Numbered from the stretch's first letter, positions 32,425-43,494 are shown. The stretch is DNA of 64,000 bases from Aspidapion aeneum (GCA_963576565.1 OY755042.1:8518372-8582371), one strand, 5' to 3'. A program made the numbers and translations. Notes: generated from the sequence alone by a model not told the origin.

Positions 32425-33060
32425 TAGCTCACACTACTACTATACTATAGTAGTGTGAGCTATAGTGATCCTAATTTTTTCGAGAAAAAAAAAGTTGCAC
32501 CGATTTCAAAAAATTTTATATATCTTTGCGTTTCAGATGATTTTGAAACTTTTTTGTTGCGCCGTCTGTCTGTCTGTCTGTCTGTATGTCTGTCTGTCTG
32601 TAACGACCAACGCGCATAACTGAAAAACTGCTTGTCCGATTTTAATGAAATTTGGTACCTTGGCTGGATCTTGCGTCGAGATGGTCCCATTTAAAAATGA
32701 ACAAAATCCACCGAGCACAAGCCAGAGTTTATGTAAAAATAAGGCGTGTGTGATATCAAACGAAAGGTAATTGAGTCTGGAGTTAAATAAAATTAATTTT
32801 AGTTTAAAAAAAATGGTGGGGGCAGATTAAAAAAATTAGAGATTAAGTGAAAATATGGCGTGTGTGATATCAAACGAAAGGTAATTGGGTCTAGAGTTAA
32901 AAAAAATATATTTTAGTTTTTTTTAAGAAAGGGTGGGGGTAGATTTCAAAAATTCGAGTTTAACTTAAAACATGGCTTGTTTGGTATCAAACGATAGGTA
33001 ATTGAGTTTGGAGTTGAATAAAATATATTTAAGTTTTTAGTTATATTAGCTCACCCGTAC
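32425..33060 (-). repeat. Dispersed repeat with perfect hairpin and (TGTC)n, copy A
   Basis: It starts with a hairpin whose arms are TAGCTCACACTACTA and its complement (32425-32462). GCGCCG(TCTG)n follows at 32560-32602, then CAACGCGCATAACTGAAAAA and CGATTTTAATGAAATTTGG. An inverted copy of the first 350 bases is at 57790-57990. From 32740 two to three copies of a GTGTGTGATATCAAACGAAA unit (about 115 bases apart) follow, then a second TAGCTCAC near 33050. This is one dispersed element. Confidence 0.75.
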
Positions 33061-33284
33061 TCTACATCTTTAGAACCTAGTGTGAGCTTAGGTGCCCATA
33101 TATTGGCAGAGTATTTTAAGTGCGTTCTTTTTTTATATTTTTGTGAAATTCCAATTTTAGTAATGGGGTTGCATAGTCTAATGCTTTAGCTTTCCAGTAT
33201 GCCAAAAGTCTTTGAAATCGGAAAAGTGGTCAGATGAAAACCCAAATTTTTTTTATTGAATCACCCCATATAAGTGGTTCTGTA

Positions 33285-33985
33285 AGGAAATAGCGCATAT
33301 CAAATTAGCGCTAACTTGATACGAGTTTGAACACATCATATATTTTGATTCGCGTCATTTTGAAAATGCTCCATTTTGATAAACGCAAAAACACGTGGTA
33401 CTTTGATACTATTTAAAAATGGAGTGTCTAAAGAGCCGACAACACTAAGAAAAATTCCTACTTACCATTTATAAGAATTCACTTATTCTAAATCGATACT
33501 TCACTTAAATATCAGACAAAAGATCTTTCTATCTGGGGTAAACGGATCGATCTATTAAAGGCTAATGAAAAACTATTTGTAGTTAATAAAAAACTATGGT
33601 AATTATTTTTATTAGGAAAATCCTTTAGCAGCAGTTAGTTAATAATTTGATCGCTTGTGTTTATAGAGTTACTTATTTAGCATAGATAGATACTTCTTTT
33701 GCCACAAATATATTAAAGTTAAATGAATAAAAATTAATGACAAATAGAAAATTAACTTAGGACCAATAAGAAATCACTAAGGGCTCATAAGTTCAAGCCA
33801 AATAGGTAGATCGGCCTATGGTAAGTGAGTTTTGTTTTTAGGATAAACAGAAACTTCACTTACCACTAGTGGAAAATGTTAAGTAGGAATCCTACTTGGC
33901 CATGTTTTCTTAGTGAATGCGGGTCTTTAGTCAAAATGCTAAAGAGTCGATAATGCAGGTCTTTAGCCAAAGTGCCGAGAATTCA
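33285..33985. repeat. Inverted-repeat region pairing with 36705-36870, left side
   Basis: GGAGTGTCTAAAGAGCCGAC (33420) and TGCGGGTCTTTAGTCAAAAT (33919) have reverse-complement partners at 36705-36800. Bases 33285-33420 have AGCG-periodic sequence (ATAGCGCATATCAAATTAGC) like the 16-bp families. Bases 33450-33905 look like a separate piece between the two matching blocks. Confidence 0.6.
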
Positions 33986-35744
33986 TGCCATTATAAACAT
34001 TTCTTTTGGTTAAGTTTATCCCTAAGATAAAAAGTGACAAATCAGGGATAAAAGTCAGGAAACATCTTGGGAAACACATTTAAAAGAAATGAATTTAAGA
34101 CGTGTGTGATACCTTCCTAGCCCATTAGCACATTCCAAAGGAATAATATATTAGCCTTAAAAAGTTTTTTAAAATATCTAAGAAACTTTTACAAAGTTTT
34201 TGGTTATAACCGAGGTTATAAGACAAATTATTGAGAAAAATGGGTTCTACTATATCCCGAAAACCATATAGTGATGCTACGCTCTAGTAAAAAATTTAGC
34301 ATTTTTTTCAAGTTTTTAACTATCACAAAGCTTCTTATCTCGTTACAGTGTCAAACACTATTTTTGATAATTGGTCCAGCGGTTCTGAAGCTACACAGAC
34401 ATCATGATGAGGTGGCTAAGATAGGTCCAAATACACCCAAATAAAACATTTTCGGTGTTATTTCTCAATTTTTATTTCTAAAATAATATCTTTTTTAACC
34501 ATTGATGGGTGGGCTAGGAAGGTGAAAAGTAAACTCATTGGTAGAAAAAAAAAAAAATAAAACATATTCAAAAACTTTTTAATATATTTTTAACTTATAA
34601 CAAAAACTCTTACTGTTCATAAGTATACCTACATTTCAAGAACAACTTATTTTATTTATTTAAAACTTAAACTACATGGTCTTCCAACCTTCTCTGGGGT
34701 CTACAGGGTGTCAGGAAGCTATTTAACAAAAATTGATTATATTGATTTCAGTTTAAATTTTTAAATGTGAGAAACCAAAATATCATGTTTTTATTGTTAC
34801 ATTGGTCTAAAATATTATAAAACATTCCTTTTTCTGGCTTTTACAGATTTTATAGTTTTGGACCTATTAGCAGAAAACTTTTATAATATCTACAATAACT
34901 TATTACCAACTATTTATTAGTTTTTGACAAACCCACGGGAAAAACGCAAGAAAAACAAAATTCTGCCTGACAGTCACCAAAAATTTTTAAAAAATATAAT
35001 AGTTTTCCTTCAATATCTCTGAAACTACAAAAGCTAGATATTATAAGTGTAATATTGCTGGAGTTAGAAAAGAAAATACTAAGTATTATTATTTTAAAAA
35101 ATCTACAGGGTGAGTAAAAATATAGACAAATATATATGGTATATACCGATCGGTCTTCTCGGGTATATACTTAGGTACATATGTAAGTTTTTCAACATTG
35201 CAAATATCAAAATTTAAAATAAAAGATTTTATTTATTTTTTATTTTTATAACTTATTTGTATTTTAATAATTACATAATAAAATAAATATTATATTTTTT
35301 TGCAAAATGTTTTTTTAAATAGCTTTTTTGGTGCACCCTGTAAAAAATAAGATTACTGAAATATGTGTTCAATTTTACGCTATAAATAAAAAACCAACAG
35401 TTTTACTTTATCAGAAATAATAAACTAACAAAATCCAAAAAGTTTGGGGTATTTGTAGGATAGATATCAAAAAATGAAAAGATTGCATTTTTAAATTCTT
35501 CAAACTTCTTAGAATTTACCTGTAGAATTGGATGTAGGTACTGTACATTTAGTTTTTGAGATATAATGATTTTATTTAATTTAAAATACACTAATTTAAC
35601 TTTTAAGTTCCGCTTCAAAGTTTCTTTAAAAGGTTTTTTAGGTAAGTCTTAAGGGGGCTGTAGGTAAGTATCTATTTTTAATAAAAACATAAATTAAATA
35701 AAAGGGTCATTTCATAAACAAACAACTGTATATAGTAAATGTGA
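33986..35744. other. Unassigned AT-rich stretch
   Basis: No gene recognised. It may be the interior of an element bounded by 33285 and 36870. Only scattered AAATATTT and TTTATTTA runs; the minus-strand frame at 35403-35618 has no family. Confidence 0.35.
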
Positions 35745-36126
35745 TGATGATTGATGATTCATATGTGAGTGGGCCTTGCAGCCCTTCCACTGCGACCACC
35801 AGTGGGTCTATTGTGGCTCACTTTTGAGTGGTTTCTCACCACTGTATGCCTAAACCTCCAAAAACGCCGGCTATCAGTTTGGGTGAGACACTGTTCAGAT
35901 CTTCTGAGTAGATCTGAGGTTTACCGAAAGTATTCTGACGTAAACGTGCAATAACCGGACCTTCGCACAGTACATGTCTGACTGTTTCGTCATCCTCCAT
36001 ACAGAGTCTACATTCGGTCTCTTCTGTTAGTCCCATTCTGTGCATGGGTACTCTCAGTCGACAGTGACCCGTATAAAGACCAGTCACTATACGTATCTCC
36101 TGTCTAAATGTGACAGGTGACACCAA
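35745..36126 (-). pseudogene. LINE 3' end (related to the RNase H LINE at 41655)
   Basis: The minus-strand frame 36126-35836 reads RQEIRIVTGLYTGHCRLRVP, then CRLCMEDDETVRHVLCEG, the CX2CX8HX3C-type finger that ends such LINE polyproteins. The complete copy reads RIITGLYTGQCRLNKH and CRFCGVEEETPLHLICHC. The 3' UTR shares CCACTGCGAC and GTCTATTGTGGCT with 41700-41730. It is 5'-truncated within the post-RNase H region. The 3' tail is a TGATGA-type repeat. Confidence 0.8.
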
Positions 36127-36704
36127 ATTTGACTCGTAAATTCTATGTTAAAATAAAAAGGTTTTTACTGTTAGATTAGAACTTAATAATATATATTATA
36201 ATCTATAATCTTTGACTTATAGATTCCTTTGCAAAAGTGTAAACAATGTTTTGTTTCCCACACCGGCGGTCCAGGTTCGATTGTTTGTGTTTGGTTAAAA
36301 ATGCGTTAACTTTGCTAAAAAACTTTGTGAAACTGGGCGATTGATCCTAATTGGATGGAAAGTCCCAGTGTAACTAAAAAATTTTTTACTCAATAGTACT
36401 TTAATTCGCAATTAGCACACTCTACCCTTTTAGAGTAGTAAGTAATTTTGCGTCTCTAATCCACAGCTCAGAGTTGATTGTTTTTTCATACTCTTTTATA
36501 ACTGTTTTTAACTTTTCATTACTTTTAATTTTTAGCCCTTTTACCAAGGTCATCTTTTATAGATTTGATAAATAACTATATAATAATAAACGTCTTATAA
36601 TTTACAAATTGCTGCCATAAAAACATTTTGAATATTTCTTTAAGACCTATAAACAAAGATTCTAACCTAACTTAACCAACAGAAATGTTTATAATGACAT
36701 AGGA
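36127..36704. other. Unassigned stretch
   Basis: Contains CACACCGGCGGTCCAGG at about 36260 and otherwise AT-rich sequence. Nothing recognised. Confidence 0.4.
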
Positions 36705-36870
36705 TTGTCGGCTCTTTAGCATTTTGACTAAAGACCCGCATTATCGGCTCTTTAGCATTTTCGCTAAAGACCCGCATTGTCGGCATTTTAGACACTCCCA
36801 TTTAAAAAAGCGCAGGTTTGATACGCGCAGTTTCAATACAGAGCGTTTAAAAATATATCGTTTGTTTATT
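36705..36870. repeat. Inverted-repeat partner of 33285-33985, right side
   Basis: Three spaced TCGGCTCTTTAGCATTTT and CTAAAGACCCGCATT units (36708-36790) followed by AGCGCAGGTTTGATACGCGC, which mirrors the 33290-33420 segment. The pair suggests an element of about 3.6 kb. Confidence 0.6.
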
Positions 36871-36949
36871 TATATATTTAGAAAAGCCATCCTATATTTT
36901 AAAGAAAAAACTTTGTAACGAATGGAATTTATTAGTTGCGGTTGTATGT

Positions 36950-37060
36950 AAAGGGTGTTACGTAACGACCCGGAACACCCCTCACCCCCCCTGTAACGCT
37001 GCATAACGCGACGACTAACCCCCTCTCCGCCTTGGTGCGTTACGTAATTTAAGGACGGGC
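36950..37060 (-). repeat. Transposon end, inverted relative to 19380-19500
   Basis: Reading outward it has GTTACGTAATTTAAGGACGG and GCCC, with TGTAACGCTGC and ACTAACCCCCTC inside. It is a related end of the GGCC(T/C)GTCCTTAAATTACGTA family. Confidence 0.6.
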
Positions 37061-38025
37061 CCTTAAAAGTACCAAAGATTTAAGAAGTAATTTTTGACAA
37101 CGTACAATTAGGTAATTATGCAGTAGGTAGGATATATATTTTTTTATTAAACATTTTAATGAACACAAAACTGCCTGTGCAAAAACAAAAAAACTGTAAT
37201 TTTGTCAAATTGAAAAAAAAAACAAATTTAGGGAGTTTTATTTCTTTTTATGCTAAGAGAAATAAACTAAAGGATCTGACCGAAACTAGATCTAACTTAA
37301 CTTAACTTGCCCTACACTTGATATCCTGACCTGATCGCTCCTGTTGACCTACCAATAAATGTGGCAACAGGGTGATTTAAAAAATGTTTAATGAACATAT
37401 CCTTTTTGTTTTTATTGTGAAAGAAAAATCTAAAACTCATCCTAAATTTGTTTTTTGAAACATGACAAAAATCTTTTTTTAGTTTTTGCGCAGCAGTTTT
37501 GTATTCTTATAAAAAACACAAAACAATAACAAAAGAAAACCATAATACTGCATAATTAATTACCTAATTTTATTTATTTATTTAATATACCTATGTGTGT
37601 TTCAAGAACAAGAAGTTGTAAAACTAGTTTAGTTACCAAAAAGTTTGTCACTTCAATATACCTAATAGGTAAAGAAAAGTAAAATCTGGGTTTAATCGGC
37701 CATTGAAATCCACAATAGATTTACACAAATCGAGCTTAGCATGGCTACACTGTTTAACGCACCTTTTGATCAGCAAAACACTCACAAACACCACCTATGT
37801 TTAGTCCAAATGTAGTCAAAACTAAAAACGCAGACAGTGGAACTATTCGCGGTACGTTCTTAAGAAAGGTGGACCGCGCACTAATCACTTAGTATCCAAG
37901 TCCACTTACGCGCGGCCACCGTCACGGACTCGCGATCCCACCCAAAGTACCTATCATATAACTCTTGTGCCGACCAGCGTTTTTACCATGTCTGTCTATG
38001 CAAAAGGCTAACATACCCTAGTAAC
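37061..38025. other. Unassigned stretch
   Basis: Bases 37075-37160 and 37470-37560 resemble inverted versions of one another (ACTGCCTGTGCAAAAAC and GTTTTTGCGCAGCAGTTT; AGGTAATTATGCAGTA and TACTGCATAATTAATTACCT), suggesting a degraded foldback. A segment at 37840-37990 is less AT-rich (GGACCGCGCACTAATC). No gene recognised. Confidence 0.4.
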
Positions 38026-38029
38026 AAAG

Positions 38030-39600
38030 GTACGTTTTAAAAACCTTTTTAAAACGTAAATTTCGAACCTAGGGGACCTTTAAAAAACGGACGCCTAGGT
38101 CCCTCTGGATCCGGTAGAGGCCCCTTGAGGGTCCCTGGCATGTTTTTGTGGGTCTTTTTTACGTTTTTAAAACGTCCCACAGAACGTTTTTAAAACGTTT
38201 TTCGGACGTTTGTCAAATTTAATTTTTTGTACCTTCGGCAAAATTTAGGGACGTTTTAGTGACGTTCCAAAGCGTTTCGAGGACGTACAAAAATGTATCA
38301 GGGACGTCTAAAAACGTCTTAGGAGACGTTTAAAGAACGTTTCAGGGAGGTTTAAAAAATGTTCAGGGGAAGTTTAGAAAACGTTCAGAGAACGTTTAGA
38401 AAACGATTCAGGAGACGCCCAAAAAAACGTATCAGAGGACATTTAAAAAAAGTTTCAGGGACACATTGAAAATGTTCCAGGGATGTTTTAAAACGTTCCA
38501 GAGGCCCTACACAAAGTCTAGGCCTCGGGCCCGTTGGTATGGGCTCTTACATATTAGACCCTTATGTATTCAGCTCTTTCATATTGGGCATTCTTAAAAC
38601 ATGAATCCACTCCAATCTGAGTATGGTAGAAAAGTTTGAAATGTATGTTTTTCTGATCAGCCTATGTAGATAATGATTATGAAGCTGGTACGAGACATGT
38701 GAGGGACTTTAAAAGTACATTTTAAAAACGTCCTGCCTAGCGCGTTTTAAAAACGTCCTTTTCGGGACGTGTTAAAAACGTACTTTTCGGGTCTTTTTAA
38801 AAACGTACTTTTCGAGTCGTTTTAAAAACGTACTTTTCGAGTCGTTTTAAAAACGTACTTTTCGAGTCGTTTTAAAAACGTACTTTTTGGGACGTTTTAA
38901 AAACGTACTTTTTGGGACGTTTTAAAAACGTACTTTTCGGGACGTTTTAAAAACGTACTTTTTAGGTAGGCCAAAGTTAGGGCACTAAGGTTTAGGTACT
39001 CAAAAGTTAGGGATCTAGGGTACCTAAAAAGTACATTTTAAAAACGTCCTGACTAGCTCGTTTTTAAAACGTATTTTTTGAGACTTTTTTAAAACGTACT
39101 TTTTAAGTACGGAAAAGTTAGGGCCCTAATAGCCCATCGCACCGACTTTTTTTTTCGTTACTTAGCCTTAAGTGTTCCTTATTACGTCATATTATGATTA
39201 TATTAAGTAACGCTTTAAGCTTAGTAACGAAAAAAAAATCGGTGAGATGGACACTTAGAGACCTAAAAAGTATATTTTGAAAACATCCTGACCAGCACGT
39301 TTTTAAAACGTCTTTTTGGAATGTTTTAAAAACGTACTTTTCAGGTACGAAAAAGTTAGGCCCCTAAGGGACCTAAAAAGTATATTATAAAAACGTCCAG
39401 CTTTGCATTTTTTAAAACGTTCTTTTTGGGACGTTTTAAAAATTTATTTTTTAGGTACGGGAATATAGTGAACCTAAAGATACGTAAAAAGTATGTTTTA
39501 AAAACGTCAAAAGTGGGCGTTTTTTATACGTTTCATTTTGTACGTTTTAAAAACGTACTTTTCAGGTATGAGGACGTTGGGACCTAAAAAGTAAGTCCCT
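38030..39600. repeat. Long array of palindromic ACGTTTTAAAAACGT units
   Basis: The core motif ACGTTTTAAAAACGT is itself a palindrome. At 38735-38965 it repeats with a regular spacing of about 27 bases and linkers such as ACTTTTCGAGTCG or ACTTTTTGGG. Around this core are more diverged units: GACGTTTAAAGAACGTTTCAGG-like at 38240-38500, and others to 39570 joined by TACCTAAAAAGTA and AAAAGTTAGGGCCCTAA-like spacers. No coding potential. Confidence 0.88.
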
Positions 39601-39717
39601 GGGACGTCCGGTATTACGGTAGTATTACGGTAGTTTAGGTATTCTGCAGAAAAAACCAAGGTAACTGATAGTAAGTGTTATCAATTACCCTTTAGTTAAA
39701 ATTTGCTAATGATTAAT

Positions 39718-39879
39718 CAGTGACGTGTCGTATAGGGGGCCAGGGGACCAGGGGGGCAAACGCCCCCCACCCCTCTACGCTTGGCGCCCCTGGCGTCTTT
39801 TGAGAAAAAAATAGAAAAACTAAATTTAACGCAAAAACAAATGGTGCCCCCTCGCCATTTTATCCACGACACGCTACTG
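39718..39879. mobile_element. Complete 162-bp hAT MITE with 8-bp target duplication
   Basis: TGATTAAT is duplicated exactly at 39710-39717 and 39880-39887. The ends are CAGTGACGTGTCGT and, on the other strand, CAGTAGCGTGTCGT. An 8-bp duplication with CAGTG-type ends is diagnostic of hAT. The interior has G/C runs (GGGGGCCAGGGGACC, CGCCCCCCACCCC), as often seen in such MITEs. Confidence 0.93.
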
Positions 39880-39889
39880 TGATTAATGC

Positions 39890-40790
39890 ACTATTTTTAA
39901 AACAGAACCTAATTTTGACTGTCACAGACTAAAAACAAAGATTTATTGAAGGCTTATCTAAGCTTTTTAAATTTTATTATAAGGAATACGGACAGGGCCG
40001 GACTGGTGCAACTACAGTAAGATTTCCACTTTTAAAAAACGAAGGAATAGTCATTATTATTTATTTCGCTTTAATCAGGAAACATTAAATCGAGAAAAAT
40101 TCAATTTTTTAATAATTTTTTCTTACCAATAACCTTGCTCTTTTATTAAAGTCGCGCTTGAATATTTTGTTTGTGCGTGTAGTAACCTCCTTTAACATTT
40201 TACGGATTCGCAGTATTAGGGATATTTTGGGTCGCGTATATTACACTTTGTTACCGTTATTGTTATTACTGAGTCTGCGCATTAGCAGCTTCTCGCTCCT
40301 TTTTCGTTGTACGGTAACGGCGCCCGGTACGTACGGTGGCCAGCCGTTAATGTTACCGGTATTTTTTAAGGTTAGTTTTGGATTGTTTTTTTTAATGCAG
40401 TCGAATTTTTTACCAAAGTTCGGTAGTTTGGCTTATAAAAAGCTATAAATCTAATAAAAATAAATAAACAAATTTAAATAAACAAAAAGTTGAAGGACTG
40501 TGAAACTACTAAATTAACGTTTGTGTTATGTTATCTTTAGTGTTCCAAAATCTATCTTTTTTGCCCTGATTGTTGCCGTTATTCTTAGTAACAATAACGT
40601 TAACAGTCAAATTTTCTGTTATTTTAACTGACCCAAAATGTCCCTAATGATTACTACGGATTCGCAGTATTGATTATTAGTCATACAGTTCAAATGATAT
40701 CTAAGAGATGGCGCTACAGCAATTAAAATCAAGGGGTTTTAAGGATTTTATTAAGTTTTTTTTTCTTAAATTAATAACCTTCCGAGTATT
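39890..40790. other. Unassigned stretch
   Basis: A 96-codon frame at 40158-40448 contains no family motif. TTACGGATTCGCAGTATT occurs twice (40200 and 40665), the second near a TGATTACTA motif, suggesting a local duplication. No gene recognised. Confidence 0.4.
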
Positions 40791-40793
40791 ACT

Positions 40794-41507
40794 CCAGGTA
40801 GCAAGGTCACGTTTTTTAAACGTGAAAAAACAGGTCATTTTTAATGACCATTGACGTCTCTAATCTGACGTGTAAATGACCTTTAAATGACGTTCAAAAG
40901 ACACACCCAAAATGACGTCATTTTTAGACGTTTTAAGGACGTCAGCAATATGACGTATTTGGTTCCAAATCAGAACATTAGACAGACACACAGACACAAA
41001 CCTATTTATGACTTTTTTTAACTCGTCTGAATATATGAAATATTCCCTGCAGTTGAGAACACTGAAGGAAACTTAGACACAGGTGAACTCTTCTGTGACT
41101 TAGACCTGGAAGTACTGGAACAGGTACAGCGGTGTTCGTCTGAGAGGTACAGATCAAAATATACCTAGACTTACACATCTCCACCTTGAAGCGAAAGAAG
41201 CCTGGAAGTTTGTCTTGATTTAATATTTAATTTATTTTACATAGGAAACCCCACATCCCGTATAAATCCGGTCAAGTACTGACTGGTGCACCATCTATGT
41301 AAGTATGAGTGTATGTCTTGGACAAAGTGTGCAGTGTGGGTAGTGACCAATATATGATGTTTTTCAGACGTCAAAAACTACACTACGAAAGGCGTCAAGT
41401 AAATGACGCCTTAAAGACAACATTTTTTGGTAGATGACCTGCTGGTCATCCAAATGACCACTTTTCGACGAAAAAAAGACGTCATTTGATGACCCCTTGC
41501 TACCTGG
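40794..41507. mobile_element. 714-bp DNA transposon, 4-bp target duplication TACT
   Basis: TACT flanks both sides (40790-40793, 41508-41511). The ends CCAGGTAGCAAGG and CCTTGCTACCTGG are perfect 13-base inverted repeats. Both sub-ends are rich in GACGTC, TGACGTCA and AATGACC motifs. A related end, ACCTTGCTATCTGG, lies at 43481-43494. There is no transposase, so it is non-autonomous; the superfamily is uncertain (4-bp duplications occur, for example, in Sola). Confidence 0.85.
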
Positions 41508-41654
41508 TACTCTTCCAGTCCGGTAACAAAAATCCGGCATTTCAAAAATGAAATACCAGTAAACCCTAGAAGCAGGTTTCAATACAGTTTAAGCTCTACT
41601 TTTTATTTATTAGATGCTCAAACCGTCCTCCCTGTTGAGCCTACTCAGCCGGTA

Positions 41655-42853
41655 GGTTAGGTTAGGTTTGATTATGAGTGGTGCGACTGTCGCCCCTCCA
41701 CTGCGACTCAAGTGGTCTATTGTGGCTTATCCCAACTTAAATATCACCAATAACTATCTCCTTTATGAAGCAGATCAGTTTGTTTGGTGATATTTCCTCA
41801 AGATCTTGAGGCTCTATCTGTCCAGGTCCGAATATTTTCGCCCTAGTTCTTTGTCTTGCTACGCAGTGGCAGATTAGATGAAGTGGCGTTTCCTCCTCAA
41901 CACCACAGAACCTACACGCTGGTGTGTTGCTTACTCCCAGTCTGTTCATGTGTTTGTTGAGTCGGCATTGGCCTGTGTATAGCCCTGTGATTATTCTTAG
42001 GCTATTCCTGTTTAATTCCAGGAGTTGGTTCGTTCTGTGTTTGTCTGGCTTGCTTAGAAAGGTTTTGGAGTGTTGTTGTCTCGGGGTTGCCCGCCAGTTT
42101 TGAGTCCCCTTTCTAACAACCCACTCTCCTATTTCTTTTGTGACTGTGGCCTTAGGTAAGCCGAAGTAAGGCTCCGGTCCAACTAGCGCGGATTCTGCTC
42201 CCGCCCTGGCTAGTGCGTCTGCTTTTTCATTTCCCTCAACTCCCGTGTGGCTTGGCACCCAGACAAGATTGATCTTGTTGGTTCTGCTGGCCTGTCTTAG
42301 GGTTTCAAGGCAATTCCAGACTAGTCTGAATTGAATTTTGTGTGAGCTTAATGCTTTTAGAGCTGATAAGCTATCTGATATGATTTTGATGCTTTTGTTT
42401 GAGAGGTCCCTGCGGGTAATCTCTCTACAGCATACTTCTATTGCATGTAGTTCTGCTTGGAATATGGTTACTAAGTTTCCGAGTCCCACAGATATTTCAG
42501 TCCGTGGTCCCGTCACACCCGCACCCACCCCATTTTTTGTTTTCGATCCGTCTGTATACCATACGTGGTCGGCGTTTAGCAGTTGAGCAGGTCTCTCCCG
42601 CCATTCCTCCCTCGTTGGTATAAGAACCTTAAAAGGTACATCGAAGCTGTATTTGGGTAACATGTAGTCTGTTGGTATGCTAAGTATTCGGTTATTTCTG
42701 AATACCTCAGCCAGGCCCGCAAAGTTACCCTTAGCTTGTCCAGGTTGCTCTTGGTTTAGGCTCTTGAACCTTGCCACTGCTGCCCTGGCCTCCTTCTCTA
42801 CCCATATGTGTAGGGGGGGAAGGTTTAGCGTCACCTCCATTGCCTCCATAGGT
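41655..42853 (-). mobile_element. 5'-truncated LINE with 13-bp target duplication
   Basis: TACTCAGCCGGTA is duplicated exactly at 41642-41654 and 42854-42866, defining the insertion to the base. On the minus strand the element runs from inside the polyprotein to a 3' UTR (41655-41736) ending in CCTAACCTAACC rather than poly(A). Truncation at the 5' end is the normal outcome of target-primed reverse transcription. The intact frame and perfect duplication suggest a fairly recent event. Confidence 0.93.
41737..42849 (-). CDS. LINE polyprotein C-terminus: RNase H plus CCHC finger
   Basis: The 370 residues are open to the element's 5' edge. RNase H residues are all present: D100 (YTDGS), E133 (QAELHAIE), D159 (SDS), H201 (SHTGVEGNEKAD) and D211. 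After a linker come RIITGLYTGQCRLNKHMNRL and a finger with C322, C325, H334 and C339 (CX2CX8HX4C). RNase H downstream of RT is found in the I, R1, LOA and related LINE groups, so it belongs to one of those. The RT and endonuclease are missing through 5' truncation. The ATG at 42849 is only the first Met left, not a true start. Confidence 0.9.
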   Translation of the reverse strand: MEAMEVTLNLPPLHIWVEKEARAAVARFKSLNQEQPGQAKGNFAGLAEVFRNNRILSIPTDYMLPKYSFDVPFKVLIPTREEWRERPAQLLNADHVWYTDGSKTKNGVGAGVTGPRTEISVGLGNLVTIFQAELHAIEVCCREITRRDLSNKSIKIISDSLSALKALSSHKIQFRLVWNCLETLRQASRTNKINLVWVPSHTGVEGNEKADALARAGAESALVGPEPYFGLPKATVTKEIGEWVVRKGTQNWRATPRQQHSKTFLSKPDKHRTNQLLELNRNSLRIITGLYTGQCRLNKHMNRLGVSNTPACRFCGVEEETPLHLICHCVARQRTRAKIFGPGQIEPQDLEEISPNKLICFIKEIVIGDI

Positions 42854-42866
42854 TACTCAGCCGGTA

Positions 42867-43229
42867 AGAGTAACGTCATTGGATCGCGAAAAGAAAACCA
42901 TTTTCTTGAATTGTTAACTTGACAACAGCGCTAAACTATTTATCTCTCTTAGTGCCATTTATTTAAATAGCGATCTTACTTCAATTCACATATTTTCAAT
43001 GGCCAAACGATCGTTATGTTAAATTTTAAAATTTCAAAAGCTTATCTATACATGTGCATGTGCATTCGTTATCTACAATATTTAACCTTTTCTTTTGGCT
43101 AATAATGCAGAGAGAGTTTCTTTGAGCCAAAGTGTTAAGCCTAAAAAATCATTTATTGATGTAATCTCAAAATATGCCACTTTAGTCAAACTCAGTATGT
43201 AGGTACGTGGTCACAATAGGTCACTGATG
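42867..43229. other. Unassigned stretch
   Basis: No gene or repeat partner seen. Confidence 0.4.
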
Positions 43230-43494
43230 TTCTGTTTTGGTCCCAAATACGTCATATTGCTGACGTCTTAAAGACGTCTAAAATGACGTCATTCCGATCG
43301 TCATAAAAAGGTAATTTACACGTCATGTCAGGTTAGAGCCAGGGTTGGCTCGATCGTCAATTTTTGTACACCAAAAGGAAATACCTATTATTTCCCCAGA
43401 TTTCCAAGGTATTGCCTAGTATTTTTCTAGTACTTTCACGTTTTCCTAGTATTTCCCCCTTTTGACGTTAAAAAAACGACACCTTGCTATCTGG
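43230..43494. repeat. Partial copy of the 714-bp TACT element family
   Basis: Bases 43235-43345 are close to the reverse complement of 40845-40985 (TACGTCATATTGCTGACGTC, GACGTCTAAAATGACGTCA). The edge ACCTTGCTATCTGG at 43481-43494 is a variant of the element's terminus. Confidence 0.7.

Noticed and set aside
38735..38965. Possible CRISPR-like array, because units repeat with even spacing
   Set aside because: The linkers are not unique spacers but variants of each other, and the setting is eukaryotic. It is a tandem repeat.
40158..40448. 96-codon plus-strand frame with hydrophobic stretches
   Set aside because: Leu- and Phe-rich by base composition; no domain, and the surroundings are unassigned repeat-like DNA.
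41642..41675. Interstitial telomere repeat (TTAGG)n
   Set aside because: Only two units are present and they belong to the LINE's 3' tail, so there is no telomeric tract.
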